Assembly: GCF_030268005.1 (NCBI RefSeq)
Contig: NZ_BRZC01000002.1
Coordinates: forward strand, 248,001-312,000
Length of the DNA stretch: 64,000 nucleotides
Source of the DNA: Microbacterium arabinogalactanolyticum
GTDB lineage: Bacteria; Actinomycetota; Actinomycetes; Actinomycetales; Microbacteriaceae
Direction of reading: 5' to 3'
A program made the translations under genes and the position numbers. The notes below the pieces were generated by a model. The model was not told the DNA's origin. It saw only the letters and a list, made by a program, of their open reading frames with translations, and made no database searches. Within the stretch, counting starts at the first letter, position 1, and every line of letters begins with the position of its first letter. Of the stretch, positions 33,108-43,015 are shown one piece after another.

Positions 33108-34216
33108 CGTGCGGCTTCCAGGCCCTTGGTGACCTGCTCCAGCAGACCGTGCCAGGAGTCGATGAACTTGGCGACGCCCTCGTCCTCGAGCACCTGGGTC
33201 ACGTCGTCGAAGTCGACGCCGACGGACTTGAGGTCATCGAACACCTGGTGCGCCTGGGCGTAGCCATCGGTGATGGTGTCGCCGGTGACCACACCGTGGT
33301 CGAACGTGGCCTCAAGGGTCTTCTCCGGCATGGTGTTCACGACGCCGGCCGCGACGAGGCCGGTCACGTACAGGGTGTCGGGCAGTGCCGGGTCCTTGAC
33401 ACCGGTCGACGCCCACAGCGGACGCTGCAGGGTGGCGCCTGCGTCGAGCAGCGCCTTGGCGCGGTCGCTCGCGAAGGACTTCTCGTACAGCTCGTGGGCC
33501 AGCCGTGCGTTGGCGAGGCCCGCCTTGCTGCGCAGCGCCGCCGCCTCGTCGGTGCCGATGGCAGCCAGCCGCTTGTCGGTCTCCGTGTCGACGCGCGAGA
33601 CGAAGAACGATGCGACCGAGTGGATGGTGGAGAGGTCGATGCCGGCGGCCTTCGCCGTCTCGAGACCGGTCAGGTACGCGTCGATGACCTCGGCGTACCG
33701 CTCCAGGCTGAAGATCAGGGTGACGTTGACGCTGATGCCGGCGCCGATCGCCGCGGCGATGGCGGGCAGGCCGGCCTTGGTCGCGGGGATCTTGACGAGC
33801 AGGTTGGGGCGGTCGACGCGCTCCCACAGCTCCTTGGCCTGGGCGATCGTTCCCTCGGTGTCGTGCGCGAGATCGGGGGAGACCTCGATGGAGACGCGGC
33901 CGTCGACGTGGTTGGTGGCGTCGTAGACAGGACGGAACACGTCCAGGGCGTCGCGGACGTCCTGCGTGGTCGCGGCGAAGACGGCGTCGGTGGCGGATGC
34001 GCCGGACTGGGCCAGCTCATGCACCTGCGCGTCGTACGAGGTGTCGTCGGGGTTGGTCATCGAGTTGGCGAAGATCGTCGGGTTGGTGGTGACGCCGACG
34101 ACGCTGCGGGTCTCGATCAGCTGCTGGAGGTTGCCCGACTGGATGCGGGTGCGCGACAGGTCGTCGAGCCAGATGCTGACGCCGGCGGCGGAGAGATCTT
34201 CGGTGGGGGTGCTCAT
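33104..34216 (-). CDS. tal: Transaldolase
   Basis: Transfers a dihydroxyacetone unit between sugar phosphates in the non-oxidative branch. The 370-residue length fits the actinobacterial (class 2) type. Motifs are [22 protein letters not shown], the Schiff-base lysine in [12 protein letters not shown], and [16 protein letters not shown]. The ATG at 34216 overlaps the tkt stop by 4 nt, and the end overlaps pgi by 4 nt. Confidence 0.96.
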   Translation of the reverse strand: MSTPTEDLSAAGVSIWLDDLSRTRIQSGNLQQLIETRSVVGVTTNPTIFANSMTNPDDTSYDAQVHELAQSGASATDAVFAATTQDVRDALDVFRPVYDATNHVDGRVSIEVSPDLAHDTEGTIAQAKELWERVDRPNLLVKIPATKAGLPAIAAAIGAGISVNVTLIFSLERYAEVIDAYLTGLETAKAAGIDLSTIHSVASFFVSRVDTETDKRLAAIGTDEAAALRSKAGLANARLAHELYEKSFASDRAKALLDAGATLQRPLWASTGVKDPALPDTLYVTGLVAAGVVNTMPEKTLEATFDHGVVTGDTITDGYAQAHQVFDDLKSVGVDFDDVTQVLEDEGVAKFIDSWHGLLEQVTKGLEAAR

Positions 34217-36315
34217 GCGTTCTCCTTGATGGACTCGCGTGCCGCCTCGACGACGGCCTCGGCGGTGATGCCGAACTTCTGGAACAGGGTCTTGTAGTCG
34301 GCGGAGGCGCCGAAGTGGTCGATGCCGACGGAGCGGCCGCGGTCGCCCACGATGCCGCGCCAGCTGAGCACGGAGCCCGCCTCGACGGAGACGCGGGCGG
34401 TGACGGCCTTCGGCAGCACCGACTCGCGGTACGCCTCGTCCTGCTCGGCGAACCACTCCAGCGAGGGAGCCGACACCACGCGGGCGTTGATGCCCTCCGC
34501 GGCGAGCGTCTCGCGGGCGGCGACAGCCAGCTGCACCTCCGAGCCCGTGCCGATCAGGATCACGTCGGGGGTGCCGTTCGGAGCCTCAGCGAGCACGTAG
34601 GCGCCCTTGGCGGTGTTCGACGCCGACGCGAACACGTCACCGGATGCCGCACCCTCGCCGCGCGCGAAGTTCGGCACGTTCTGGCGGGTCAGCGCGATGC
34701 CGACCGGGCCGCCGTGGCGGCGCAGGATCTCCAGCCATGCGGCCGAGGTCTCGTTGCCGTCGGCAGGACGCACCACGGTGAAGTTCGGGATGGCGCGCAG
34801 CGTGGCGATCTGCTCGATCGGCTGGTGCGTGGGGCCGTCCTCGCCGAGCGCGATCGAGTCGTGCGTCCACACGAACGTGCTCGGGATGTCCATGAGTGCG
34901 GCCAGACGCACGGCGGGGCGCATGTAGTCGCTGAAGATCAGGAACGTGCCGCCGTAGGCGCGCGTCGGTCCGTGCAGCGTGATGCCGTTCAGGATCGAGC
35001 CCATCGCGTGCTCGCGGATGCCGAAGTGCAGCACGCGGCCGTAGGGGCTGCCCTTCCAGTCGTGCGTCGACCACTCGGCGGGGATGAACGAGGCGGCGCC
35101 TTCGATGGTGGTGTTGTTGGAGCCGGCGAGGTCGGCGGAGCCGCCCCACAGCTCGGGGAGCTCAGCGGCCAGGGCGTTCAGCACCTTGCCGGATGCGGCG
35201 CGCGTGGACACCTCGGTGCCGCTCTCGAACACGGGAAGCGCGTCCTCGATGTTCTCGGGGAGGGCGTGCGCCTCGAGGCGGTCCAGCAGCGCCTTGCGCT
35301 CGGGGTTCGCCGCAGCCCAGGCGTCGAACGACTCCTGCCAGGCGGCATGCGCCTCGGCGGCGCGTGCGCCCAGCTCGCGGGTGTGCGCGATCACCGCATC
35401 CTCGACGACGAAGGACTTCTCGGGGTCGAAGCCCAGCACCTTCTTGGTGGCGGCGACCTCGTCGGCGCCCAGCGCGTTGCCGTGCACGGACTCGGTGCCG
35501 GACTTGTTCGGTGCCGGCCAGCCGATGATCGTCTTCAGGATGATCAGCGACGGCTTCTCGGTCTCGGCCTTGGCCTGGGAGATCGCGTCATCGAGCTCCT
35601 GCACGTCCTCGACGTAGTGGCCGGTGCGTCGCCAGTCGACCTCGAGCACCTGCCAGCCGTAGGACTCGTAGCGCGCGCGGACGTCCTCGGTGAACGCCAC
35701 GTCGGTGTCGCCCTCGATGGAGATCTGGTTGGAGTCGTAGATCGCGATCAGGTTGCCGAGCTGCTGGTGGCCGGCGAGCGACGACGCCTCGCTGGTCACG
35801 CCCTCCTGCAGGTCGCCGTCACCGGCGATCACGTAGACGAAGTGGTCGAAGGGGCTCGTGCCCGCCGCGGCATCCGGATCGAAAAGACCGCGCTCGTAGC
35901 GGGCGGCGTACGCGAAGCCGACCGATGACGCCAGGCCCTGACCCAGGGGGCCGGTGGTGATCTCGATGCCCCTGGTGTGGTGGTACTCGGGGTGACCCGG
36001 CGTGAGCGAGCCCCAGGTGCGCAGTGCCTCGAGGTCGTTCAGCTCCAGACCGAACCCGCCGAGGTACAGCTGGATGTACTGGGTGAGCGACGAGTGGCCC
36101 ACCGACAGGATGAAGCGGTCGCGGCCGAGCCAGTCCACGTCGGCCGGGTCGTGGCGCATCACACGCTGGTAGAGCAGGTACGCCACCGGGGCGAGGCTCA
36201 TCGCCGTCCCGGGGTGGCCGTTGCCGACCTTCTGGACGGCATCCGCCGCCAGTACTCGGGCGGTGTCCACCGCTCGACGGTCGATCTCGTCCCACTGAAG
36301 CTCTGCCACGGTCAT
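34213..36315 (-). CDS. tkt: Transketolase
   Basis: Thiamine-diphosphate enzyme of the pentose phosphate pathway. The 700 residues contain [10 protein letters not shown] near the N-terminus, the ThDP/Mg motif [13 protein letters not shown] with N at LIAIYDSNQ, and the second-domain [14 protein letters not shown] segment ([15 protein letters not shown]). First gene of the six-gene operon. AAGGAG is 5 nt before the ATG at 36315, and the promoter should lie in the 36316-36500 gap shared with the divergent ctaB. Confidence 0.97.
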   Translation of the reverse strand: MTVAELQWDEIDRRAVDTARVLAADAVQKVGNGHPGTAMSLAPVAYLLYQRVMRHDPADVDWLGRDRFILSVGHSSLTQYIQLYLGGFGLELNDLEALRTWGSLTPGHPEYHHTRGIEITTGPLGQGLASSVGFAYAARYERGLFDPDAAAGTSPFDHFVYVIAGDGDLQEGVTSEASSLAGHQQLGNLIAIYDSNQISIEGDTDVAFTEDVRARYESYGWQVLEVDWRRTGHYVEDVQELDDAISQAKAETEKPSLIILKTIIGWPAPNKSGTESVHGNALGADEVAATKKVLGFDPEKSFVVEDAVIAHTRELGARAAEAHAAWQESFDAWAAANPERKALLDRLEAHALPENIEDALPVFESGTEVSTRAASGKVLNALAAELPELWGGSADLAGSNNTTIEGAASFIPAEWSTHDWKGSPYGRVLHFGIREHAMGSILNGITLHGPTRAYGGTFLIFSDYMRPAVRLAALMDIPSTFVWTHDSIALGEDGPTHQPIEQIATLRAIPNFTVVRPADGNETSAAWLEILRRHGGPVGIALTRQNVPNFARGEGAASGDVFASASNTAKGAYVLAEAPNGTPDVILIGTGSEVQLAVAARETLAAEGINARVVSAPSLEWFAEQDEAYRESVLPKAVTARVSVEAGSVLSWRGIVGDRGRSVGIDHFGASADYKTLFQKFGITAEAVVEAARESIKENA

Positions 36316-36501
36316 ACTCCTTCTGACACATTCGGAGGCGCCCGTATTCCTGCGCGCTCCGCGTCGTCACGGAGAAGTGGTTGCACAGCGCAAGGGGCAC
36401 GCGAGTGGTTTCAGCATACCCGCGCGATTTCACCCGCCCCAGGTGCATTTCACCGCGCTGCACCGACCGCTCCGGGCGTCTCTCCGGCACTCGGCACGCA
36501 C

Positions 36502-36507
36502 TAGACT
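36502..36507 (+). promoter_or_regulatory. Leaderless-type -10 box before ctaB
   Basis: TAGACT ends 7 nt before the GTG at 36515. This spacing puts the RNA start at the proposed start codon. Confidence 0.45.
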
Positions 36508-36514
36508 GGAAGGA

Positions 36515-37471
36515 GTGCCCGCATGCGCGCAGAAGGAGGGGATCGCGATCTCGTCGACATCGCAGACCGCTGAGACCACGTACTCGGTCGGTCAGAAGAT
36601 CCGCGGTTACTTCGTTCTCACGAAGCCCCGTGTCATGGAGCTGCTGCTCGTCTCCACCGTTCCCGTGATGATCCTCGCCCTCGGCGGTCTTCCCGACCTT
36701 CGCGAGCTCTGGCTGATCATCGCCACGGTCATCGGCGGCGCCATGAGCGCCGGTTCCGCGGCATCGTTCAACATGTACCTCGACCGCGACATCGACGTGC
36801 ACATGAAGCGCACCGAGAACCGGCCCCTGGTCACCGGCGAGGTGTCGCCGCGCGGAGCCCTGGTGTTCTCGTGGGCCCTCGCAGTGGCCTCCACGGTCTG
36901 GCTGCTCGCGTTCACCAACTGGCTGGCGGCGTCGCTGTCGGTCTTCGCGATCTTCTTCTACGTCGTGGTCTACACGATGATCCTCAAGCGCCGCACCGAG
37001 CAGAACATCATCTGGGGCGGCATCGCAGGGTGCTTCCCCGTGCTGATCGGCTGGACCGCCGTGACGGGTTCGCTGGACTGGCCGCCGTTCGTGCTGTTCG
37101 TGCTGATCTTCCTCTGGACGCCGCCGCACTACTGGCCGCTGTCGATGAAATACAAGGACGACTACGACGACGTCGACGTGCCCATGCTCGGTGTGACGCG
37201 TCCGGCCCACCAGGTCGGGCTGCAGGTCATCCTCTACGCGTGGGCGACGGTCGCGTGCTCGCTGCTGCTCGTCCCCGTCGCGCAGATGGGCATCGTGTAC
37301 ACGGCATCCGCCCTCGTCTTCGGCGGCTGGTTCATCTACGAGTCGCACCGCCTGTACAACCGTGCGCTGCGCGGCACCGAGCCGCGCCCGATGCGCGTGT
37401 TCCACGCGTCCATCACCTACCTGACGCTGATCTTCCTGGCCGTCGCGATCGACCCGCTGCTGCCGTTCTGA
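36515..37471 (+). CDS. ctaB: Protoheme IX farnesyltransferase (heme O synthase)
   Basis: UbiA-family prenyltransferase that farnesylates heme b to heme O. The 318 residues have about eight or nine membrane segments and the two Asp-rich motifs [15 protein letters not shown] and [13 protein letters not shown]. The start is uncertain. GTG 36515 fits a leaderless mRNA. A strong AGGAGG at 36534-36539 lies further in, 8 nt before an ATC codon at 36548 (beginning ISSTSQ), but no usual start codon is at that spot. Conservation begins near [17 protein letters not shown]. Convergent with ctaA. Confidence 0.92.
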   Translation: MPACAQKEGIAISSTSQTAETTYSVGQKIRGYFVLTKPRVMELLLVSTVPVMILALGGLPDLRELWLIIATVIGGAMSAGSAASFNMYLDRDIDVHMKRTENRPLVTGEVSPRGALVFSWALAVASTVWLLAFTNWLAASLSVFAIFFYVVVYTMILKRRTEQNIIWGGIAGCFPVLIGWTAVTGSLDWPPFVLFVLIFLWTPPHYWPLSMKYKDDYDDVDVPMLGVTRPAHQVGLQVILYAWATVACSLLLVPVAQMGIVYTASALVFGGWFIYESHRLYNRALRGTEPRPMRVFHASITYLTLIFLAVAIDPLLPF

Positions 37472-37484
37472 TCGCCGCGCACAC

Positions 37485-37523
37485 GAAGAGGCCCGGCTCG
37501 TCCATGGACGAGCCGGGCTCTTC
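37485..37523. terminator. Bidirectional terminator between ctaB and ctaA
   Basis: A stem of about 18 bp, GAAGA(G)GCCCGGCTCGTCC with its complement GGACGAGCCGGGCTCTTC, with one bulged G and a 3-nt ATG... loop, separates the convergent genes. Confidence 0.85.
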
Positions 37524-37539
37524 GCGTCGGCGGGGGAGC

Positions 37540-38661
37540 TCAGTCCTCCGCGTACGGGTTCGCGGCCCCGACGGGCTTCTTGAGCTTCGTCACCACGACC
37601 GTGTAGGCGGCCGCGGACAGCGAGGCCAGCAGCATGTGCACGCCGACGAGCACGGGCGGCAGCCCGGTGCGCGCCTGCAGCACGCCGACGGCCACCTGCA
37701 CCACGATCGCGATGATGAGCACCAGGAGCCAGCGCCGCGGCGGCAGCGCGAGGAGCCACGCCGAGATCGCGAGCGCGAGCACCAGCGCGGCGAGCACATA
37801 GCCCGGCCAGGAGTGCACGTGCGCGAGGATGCTGGCGTCGAAGCCCTCCCGCTTGATGTTGACGTCGCCCGAGTGGGGGCCGGATCCCGTGGTGAGCACG
37901 CCGAAGAGGATCGTCAGCACGAGTGCGAGGCCGGTGACGTGGGTGAGCGCGGCGAACCAGACCGGCACGGCCCTCTCCCGCGGGCCGGGAACGGCGTCCA
38001 GGCGCACCAGGAACAGCGCGGTCACGCACACGAGCAGGAGCGAGGAGGCGTAGTGGAAGCCGACGATGAACGGGTTCAGCTCGCTGATCACGGCGAAGCC
38101 GCCCACCACGGCCTGCGCCATCACGCCGACGAGCACCAGCCACGCGAGCACCGCCAGGTCCCTGCGGACGGTGGTGCGGCGCAGCGAGTCCACCATGCCG
38201 ACCAGCACGGCCAGCAGCAGGGCGGCCGACATCAGCGCGGCCGAGGCCACGACGCTCAGTGCGGAAGCCGCGATGTAGACGAGGACGGCCAGCACGATGC
38301 CGCCGACCGCGAACCACACCGCGCGGATGACGAGGCGCTTGCCGCTCACGGCGTGCAGCGTGAGCATGAGCACGCCGAGGGCGAGCAGGCCGACCAGGCC
38401 CGTCATGGTGCGGTTGCCGAACTCGATCGCGCCGTGGATGCCCTGCACCTCGAGGATCGGCACCAGCGACTCGGGGGTGCAGAGCGGCCAGTCCGAGCAT
38501 CCGAGCCCCGAACCGGTCAGGCGGACCGCGCCGCCGGTGCCGATGATCAGCACCTCGGCGAGGAAGGAGAGCCACGCCATGACGCGGAGCGGACGTGCGA
38601 GGACGACGTCGCGGGGCCCGGCGGGCGTGGGGGATTCGGTCGTGGCGGAGCTGACGGGCAT
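37540..38661 (-). CDS. ctaA: Heme A synthase (COX15/CtaA family)
   Basis: Oxidises heme O to heme A for aa3-type cytochrome oxidase. The 373 residues have eight hydrophobic segments. The first loop contains GTGGAVRLTGSGLGCSDWPLC, the conserved signature with paired cysteines, and HGAIEFGNRTM and HVHSWPGYVLAAL hold heme-ligand histidines. It faces ctaB, so heme O and heme A synthesis genes end toward each other. An N-terminal tail of about 20 residues is not conserved. Confidence 0.95.
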   Translation of the reverse strand: MPVSSATTESPTPAGPRDVVLARPLRVMAWLSFLAEVLIIGTGGAVRLTGSGLGCSDWPLCTPESLVPILEVQGIHGAIEFGNRTMTGLVGLLALGVLMLTLHAVSGKRLVIRAVWFAVGGIVLAVLVYIAASALSVVASAALMSAALLLAVLVGMVDSLRRTTVRRDLAVLAWLVLVGVMAQAVVGGFAVISELNPFIVGFHYASSLLLVCVTALFLVRLDAVPGPRERAVPVWFAALTHVTGLALVLTILFGVLTTGSGPHSGDVNIKREGFDASILAHVHSWPGYVLAALVLALAISAWLLALPPRRWLLVLIIAIVVQVAVGVLQARTGLPPVLVGVHMLLASLSAAAYTVVVTKLKKPVGAANPYAED

Positions 38662-38717
38662 GTGGCCTCCGGCTCCGCATCGTGGACGGTCGCGGCCCGT
38701 CCGCGAGGCGGAACCTG

Positions 38718-38723
38718 TAGAAT
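38718..38723 (+). promoter_or_regulatory. Probable -10 box of the suf operon
   Basis: TAGAAT fits TANNNT. It would give an RNA start near 38730 and a leader of about 168 nt carrying three hairpins. No clear -35 box is visible. Confidence 0.4.
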
Positions 38724-38733
38724 CGGGATGGTT

Positions 38734-38869
38734 GTGATGGGCGCGCAGAGCGCGGCGTCCATCACTGACAGTCTAGGCGCGAGATGAGCGCCGGAATGAT
38801 GGGGCCCACCAGCGGCATCCGACCCCCGCAGACTCGACGGGGGTCAGGTGTGTCGGGGCGGATGACACC
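38734..38869 (+). promoter_or_regulatory. Structured 5' leader of the suf operon
   Basis: Three perfect inverted repeats lie in the 236-nt gap before sufB: GTGATGG/CCATCAC (38734-38740 with 38759-38765), GACCCCCG/CGGGGGTC (38821-38828 with 38838-38845) and GGTGT/ACACC (38847-38851 with 38865-38869). None is followed by a U run. They could form a regulatory leader or simply be chance structure of GC-rich DNA. Confidence 0.35.
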
Positions 38870-38897
38870 GTTGCGGCCCGTTTGAGGAGAGTGTGTG

Positions 38898-40316
38898 ATG
38901 TCGGATGTGCTGATCGACCGCCCGGAGCTGGATGGTCTGGGGGTGTACGAATTCGGCTGGCACGATCCCGACGCCGCCGGAGCGAGCGCGAGACGCGGTC
39001 TCAGCGAAGCCGTCGTGCGTGACATCTCCGCGCTGAAGTCCGAACCGGAGTGGATGCTGAAGACCCGTCTCAAGGGGCTCGCGCTCTTCGGCCGCAAGCC
39101 GATGCCGACCTGGGGTGCCGACCTCAGCGAGATCGACTTCGACCACATCAAGTACTTCGTCCGCTCCACCGAGAAGCAGGCGCAGTCCTGGGAGGACCTC
39201 CCGGAGGACATCCGCGAGACCTACGAGCGCCTGGGCATCCCCGAGGCCGAGCGCCAGCGCCTGGTCGCCGGTGTCGCCGCGCAGTACGAGTCCGAGGTCG
39301 TCTACCACCAGATCCGCGAGGACCTGGAGGCGCAGGGCGTCATCTTCATGGACACCGACACCGCGCTGCGCGAGCACCCCGAGTTCTTCGAGGAGTACTT
39401 CGGCACCGTGATCCCCGCCGGCGACAACAAGTTCGCGGCGCTGAACACGGCCGTGTGGTCGGGCGGCTCGTTCGTGTACGTCCCCAAGGGCGTGCACGTG
39501 GAGATCCCGCTGCAGGCGTACTTCCGCATCAACACCGAGAACATGGGTCAGTTCGAGCGGACCCTGATCATCGCCGACGAGGACAGCTACGTCCACTACA
39601 TCGAGGGCTGCACGGCCCCGATCTACAAGTCGGACTCGCTGCACTCGGCCGTCGTCGAGATCATCGTGAAGAAGAACGCCCGCGTGCGCTACACGACGAT
39701 CCAGAACTGGTCGAACAACGTCTACAACCTCGTGACCAAGCGCGCGGTCGCGCACGAGGGAGCGACGATGGAGTGGGTCGACGGCAACATCGGCTCCAAG
39801 GTCACCATGAAGTACCCGTCGATCTACCTGGTCGGCGAGCACGCCAAGGGCGAGACCCTCTCCGTGGCCTTCGCGGGTCCCGGGCAGCACCAGGACGCCG
39901 GCGCCAAGATGGTGCACCAGGCGCCGTACACCCAGTCGTCGATCGTCTCGAAGTCGATCGCGCGCGGCGGCGGTCGCTCCGGCTACCGCGGTGAGGTGCG
40001 GGTCGATCCCGCCGCCCATCACTCCTCGAACTCCGTGGTCTGCGACGCCCTGCTGGTGGACACGCAGTCCCGTTCCGACACGTACCCGTCGATCGACATC
40101 CGTGTCGACGACGTGCAGCTCGGCCACGAGGCCACCGTCTCCAAGGTCAGCGCGGAGCAGCTCTTCTACCTGCAGTCGCGCGGCATCTCCGAGACCGAGG
40201 CCATGGCCATGATCGTGCGCGGCTTCATCGAGCCCATCGCGCGCGAGCTGCCCATGGAGTACGCGATGGAACTGAACAAGCTCATCGAGATGGGCATGGA
40301 AGGCAGTGTCGGCTGA
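38898..40316 (+). CDS. sufB: Fe-S cluster assembly protein SufB
   Basis: Scaffold subunit of the SufBCD complex. The 472 residues contain the conserved [28 protein letters not shown] strand, the cluster-related [10 protein letters not shown]-terminal region, [20 protein letters not shown] and [13 protein letters not shown]. The ATG at 38898 is 8 nt after GAGGAG. An in-frame GTG at 38895 is too close. It is the first gene of the suf operon. A sufR repressor gene, often first in actinobacterial operons, is not here. Confidence 0.97.
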   Translation: MSDVLIDRPELDGLGVYEFGWHDPDAAGASARRGLSEAVVRDISALKSEPEWMLKTRLKGLALFGRKPMPTWGADLSEIDFDHIKYFVRSTEKQAQSWEDLPEDIRETYERLGIPEAERQRLVAGVAAQYESEVVYHQIREDLEAQGVIFMDTDTALREHPEFFEEYFGTVIPAGDNKFAALNTAVWSGGSFVYVPKGVHVEIPLQAYFRINTENMGQFERTLIIADEDSYVHYIEGCTAPIYKSDSLHSAVVEIIVKKNARVRYTTIQNWSNNVYNLVTKRAVAHEGATMEWVDGNIGSKVTMKYPSIYLVGEHAKGETLSVAFAGPGQHQDAGAKMVHQAPYTQSSIVSKSIARGGGRSGYRGEVRVDPAAHHSSNSVVCDALLVDTQSRSDTYPSIDIRVDDVQLGHEATVSKVSAEQLFYLQSRGISETEAMAMIVRGFIEPIARELPMEYAMELNKLIEMGMEGSVG

Positions 40317-40317
40317 G

Positions 40318-41514
40318 ATGACGGCCCCCACTCAGGCGCCCGCAGAGGCGCCGCACACGAACGCGCACATCGACCCCGCCGCGAGGATCGCGAACACCGG
40401 TTTCGTGCCGGTCCAGACGCGCTCCGAGCGCCCGCACTCCTTCGAGCCCGCCGACTTCGGCGCGCCCACCGGCCGCGAGGTCAACTGGAAGCACACCCCG
40501 ATCGCACAGCTCACGTCGCTGTTCGAGCCCGCTGAGGCGAACGACGGCGTCACCTACTCGGTCAGCCACGAGCAGTACCTGCGACCCGCGCTGGCGCGCG
40601 GCACCGCGCCCCGTGGCGAGTTCTTCCGTCCGGAGGACGTCGTCTCGGCCGTGGCCTGGCAGGGGGCGACGGATGCCATGCATCTGAGCATCCCCGGCGA
40701 GGAGGTCGTCGCCGAGCCGATCGTCATCCAGATCGACGGCCAGGGCGGCCGTGCGGACGCGCACCTCGTGATCGAGGCGCTCCCGCACAGCTCGGCGACG
40801 GTCGTGCTGCGGCACGCCGGCACCGCGCAGTACGCGCAGAACGTCGAGATCATCGTCCGCGACGGCGCCAAGCTCACGCTGGTGTCCGTCCAGCAGTGGC
40901 AGGACGACGCCATCCACGCCGCCGCGCACCAGGCCCGCGTGGACCGCGACGCCGAGCTCACCCACTTCATCGTCAGCTTCGGCGGCGGCGTGGTGCGCGT
41001 GAACCCGAACGTCGAGCTCGCAGGCAGCGGCGCGGAGGGTCGCCTGTACGGCCTCTCCTTCGCGGATGCCGGTCAGCACCTGGAGAGCCAGGTCTACCTG
41101 CACCACAAGGGCCCTCACACCACCGGCGACGTGCTCTACAAGGGCGCGCTGCGGGGTGCGAGCGCGCACAGCGTGTGGATCGGCGACGTGCTGATCGGAC
41201 CGGATGCCACCGGCACCGACTCCTACGAGGCGAACCGCAATCTGGTGCTCACCGAGGGCGCACGCGCCGACTCGATCCCGAACCTCGAGATCGAGACCGG
41301 CGACATCGTGGGAGCCGGCCACGCGAGCGCGACCGGTCGCTTCGACGACGAGCAGCTGTTCTATCTGCAGGCACGAGGCATCACCGAGGCCGAGGCCCGT
41401 CGCCTGGTGGTGCTCGGATTCCTCACCGAGGTCGTGCAGCGCATCCAGATCCCCGAGCTGCAGGCAGAGCTGCTCGCCGCGATCGACGCCGAGCTCATCG
41501 GAGTCGAGGCGTGA
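40318..41514 (+). CDS. sufD: Fe-S cluster assembly protein SufD
   Basis: SufB paralogue and complex partner. The 398 residues end in the shared beta-helix and C-terminal motif GHASATGRFDDEQLFYLQARGITEAEARRLVVLGF, as in SufB but with GHAS in place of GHEA. The ATG at 40318 is one base after the sufB stop. A GTG at 40306 is an in-frame alternative. It overlaps the Rieske gene by 4 nt (GTGA). Confidence 0.96.
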   Translation: MTAPTQAPAEAPHTNAHIDPAARIANTGFVPVQTRSERPHSFEPADFGAPTGREVNWKHTPIAQLTSLFEPAEANDGVTYSVSHEQYLRPALARGTAPRGEFFRPEDVVSAVAWQGATDAMHLSIPGEEVVAEPIVIQIDGQGGRADAHLVIEALPHSSATVVLRHAGTAQYAQNVEIIVRDGAKLTLVSVQQWQDDAIHAAAHQARVDRDAELTHFIVSFGGGVVRVNPNVELAGSGAEGRLYGLSFADAGQHLESQVYLHHKGPHTTGDVLYKGALRGASAHSVWIGDVLIGPDATGTDSYEANRNLVLTEGARADSIPNLEIETGDIVGAGHASATGRFDDEQLFYLQARGITEAEARRLVVLGFLTEVVQRIQIPELQAELLAAIDAELIGVEA

Positions 41515-41837
41515 CCGCGCTGCGCGCCTGCGGCGTCAGCGAGCTGGAGCTGGACACGCCGCTGCGCGTCGAGCTCGACGGTGTGGCGATGGCGATCGTG
41601 AAGGACGCCGCAGGCGACATCCACGCGATCGGCGACCGCTGCACGCACGGCGACATCTCCCTCGCCGAGGGCTTCGTCGAGGGGGACACCCTGGAGTGCT
41701 GGGCCCACGGCTCGCGCTTCTCGCTGCTCTCCGGCAAGCCCCTCAACCTCCCCGCTTACGAGCCCGTCCCTGTCTACGTCGTCGAGATCGACGGCGACGA
41801 CGTGCTCATCGACCCCACTGTCATTAAGGAAGTCTGA
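41511..41837 (+). CDS. Rieske [2Fe-2S] ferredoxin of the suf operon
   Basis: Small soluble Rieske protein of 108 residues with the cluster ligands C44-x-H46 and C63-x2-H66 in the standard CTHGD and CWAHG settings. Such genes between sufD and sufC are regular in Microbacteriaceae and other actinobacteria, usually annotated as non-heme iron oxygenase ferredoxin subunit. Because no oxygenase is near, an electron-transfer role in cluster assembly is more likely. It overlaps sufD by 4 nt and touches sufC without a gap. Confidence 0.9.
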   Translation: MTALRACGVSELELDTPLRVELDGVAMAIVKDAAGDIHAIGDRCTHGDISLAEGFVEGDTLECWAHGSRFSLLSGKPLNLPAYEPVPVYVVEIDGDDVLIDPTVIKEV

Positions 41838-42608
41838 ATGTCTGTTCTCGAGATCCGCGATCTTCATGTGACGGTCGAGACCGATCAGGGCACGACGCCG
41901 ATCCTCAACGGCATCGACCTGACGATCAAGACCGGCGAGACGCACGCCATCATGGGCCCCAACGGCTCCGGCAAGTCGACCCTCGCTTACACGATCGCCG
42001 GGCACCCGAAGTACACCGTCACGCAGGGCACGATCACGTTCGACGGCGAGGACGTGCTGTCCATGAGCGTCGACGAGCGCGCACGTGCCGGCGTGTTCCT
42101 CGCCATGCAGTACCCGGTGGAGATCCCCGGTGTCACGGTGACGAACTTCCTGCGCACCGCGAAGACCGCGCTGGACGGCGAGGCCCCCTCGATCCGCCAG
42201 TGGACCAAGGACGTCAAGGCGTCGATGACCAACCTGCGCATGGACCCGAAGTTCGCGCAGCGCAACGTCAACGAGGGCTTCTCGGGCGGCGAGAAGAAGC
42301 GCCACGAGATCCTGCAGCTCGAGGTGCTCAAGCCGAAGCTCGCCGTGCTCGACGAGACCGACTCCGGCCTCGACGTCGACGCGCTGAAGATCGTCTCCGA
42401 GGGTGTCAACCGCGCCAAGGAGGCCACCAACCTCGGCGTGCTGCTGATCACGCACTACACCCGCATCCTGCGCTACATCCGTCCGCAGTTCGTGCACGTG
42501 GTCGTCAAGGGGAAGATCGTCGAGGAGGGTGGCCCCGAGCTGGCCGACCGCCTCGAGGAGGAGGGCTACGACCGCTTCCTCGACCCCAGTGCGCCCATCG
42601 AAGCGTAG
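41838..42608 (+). CDS. sufC: Fe-S cluster assembly ATPase SufC
   Basis: ABC-type ATPase that drives SufBCD. The 256 residues contain Walker A GPNGSGKST, the SufC signature FSGGEKKRHEILQLE, Walker B LAVLDETDSGLD and H-loop ITHYTRIL. The Asp after Glu in DETDSGLD is characteristic of SufC, distinct from transporter ATPases. No spacer separates it from the Rieske gene. Confidence 0.97.
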   Translation: MSVLEIRDLHVTVETDQGTTPILNGIDLTIKTGETHAIMGPNGSGKSTLAYTIAGHPKYTVTQGTITFDGEDVLSMSVDERARAGVFLAMQYPVEIPGVTVTNFLRTAKTALDGEAPSIRQWTKDVKASMTNLRMDPKFAQRNVNEGFSGGEKKRHEILQLEVLKPKLAVLDETDSGLDVDALKIVSEGVNRAKEATNLGVLLITHYTRILRYIRPQFVHVVVKGKIVEEGGPELADRLEEEGYDRFLDPSAPIEA

Positions 42609-42611
42609 GCT
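42606..42611 (+). promoter_or_regulatory. Leaderless-type -10 box before the sufT-like gene
   Basis: TAGGCT overlaps the sufC stop codon and ends 6 nt before the ATG at 42618. An internal leaderless promoter is possible, although GAGAG between them could also act as a weak ribosome site. Confidence 0.4.
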
Positions 42612-42617
42612 GAGAGC

Positions 42618-42947
42618 ATGACCGCAACGCTGACCGACGAGAAGTACGACGAGGTCACCGAGGCTCTGAAGGACGTCATGGATCCCGAGCTCGGGATCAA
42701 CGTCGTCGACCTGGGACTGATCTACGATCTCGCCTGGGACGACGAGAACGACGCCCTGGTCATCCACATGACGCTCACCAGCGCCGGATGCCCGCTCACC
42801 GACGTGCTCGAGGAGCAGACGGCGCAGGCGCTGGACTCCGTGGTCGACCGCTTCCGCATCAACTGGGTGTGGATGCCGCCGTGGGGCCCGGAGCGGATCA
42901 CCGACGACGGGCGCGACATGATGCGCGCCCTCGGCTTCGCGATCTGA
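42618..42947 (+). CDS. Metal-sulfur cluster assembly factor (MIP18/SufT-like)
   Basis: DUF59/MIP18-family protein of 109 residues. The pattern VMDPELGINVVDLGLIYDL, then MTLTSAGCPLTDVLEEQ with a conserved Cys, and WMPPWGPERITDDGRDMMRALGF at the end match SufT/PaaD-like factors that mature Fe-S proteins. Last gene of the suf operon: a hairpin follows 9 nt after its stop. No sufS or sufU lies in the window, so the cysteine desulfurase must be elsewhere. Confidence 0.92.
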   Translation: MTATLTDEKYDEVTEALKDVMDPELGINVVDLGLIYDLAWDDENDALVIHMTLTSAGCPLTDVLEEQTAQALDSVVDRFRINWVWMPPWGPERITDDGRDMMRALGFAI

Positions 42948-42956
42948 CATCGGCAC

Positions 42957-42990
42957 CGAAGGGGCACGGCCGCAGGGCTGTGCCCCTTCG
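42957..42990 (+). terminator. Terminator after the suf operon
   Basis: CGAAGGGGCAC (42957-42967) and GTGCCCCTTCG (42980-42990) form a perfect 11-bp stem with a 12-nt loop, just after the sufT-like stop. Confidence 0.8.
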
Positions 42991-43015
42991 GCATCCCGTT
43001 CGACTGGAGGAGATC

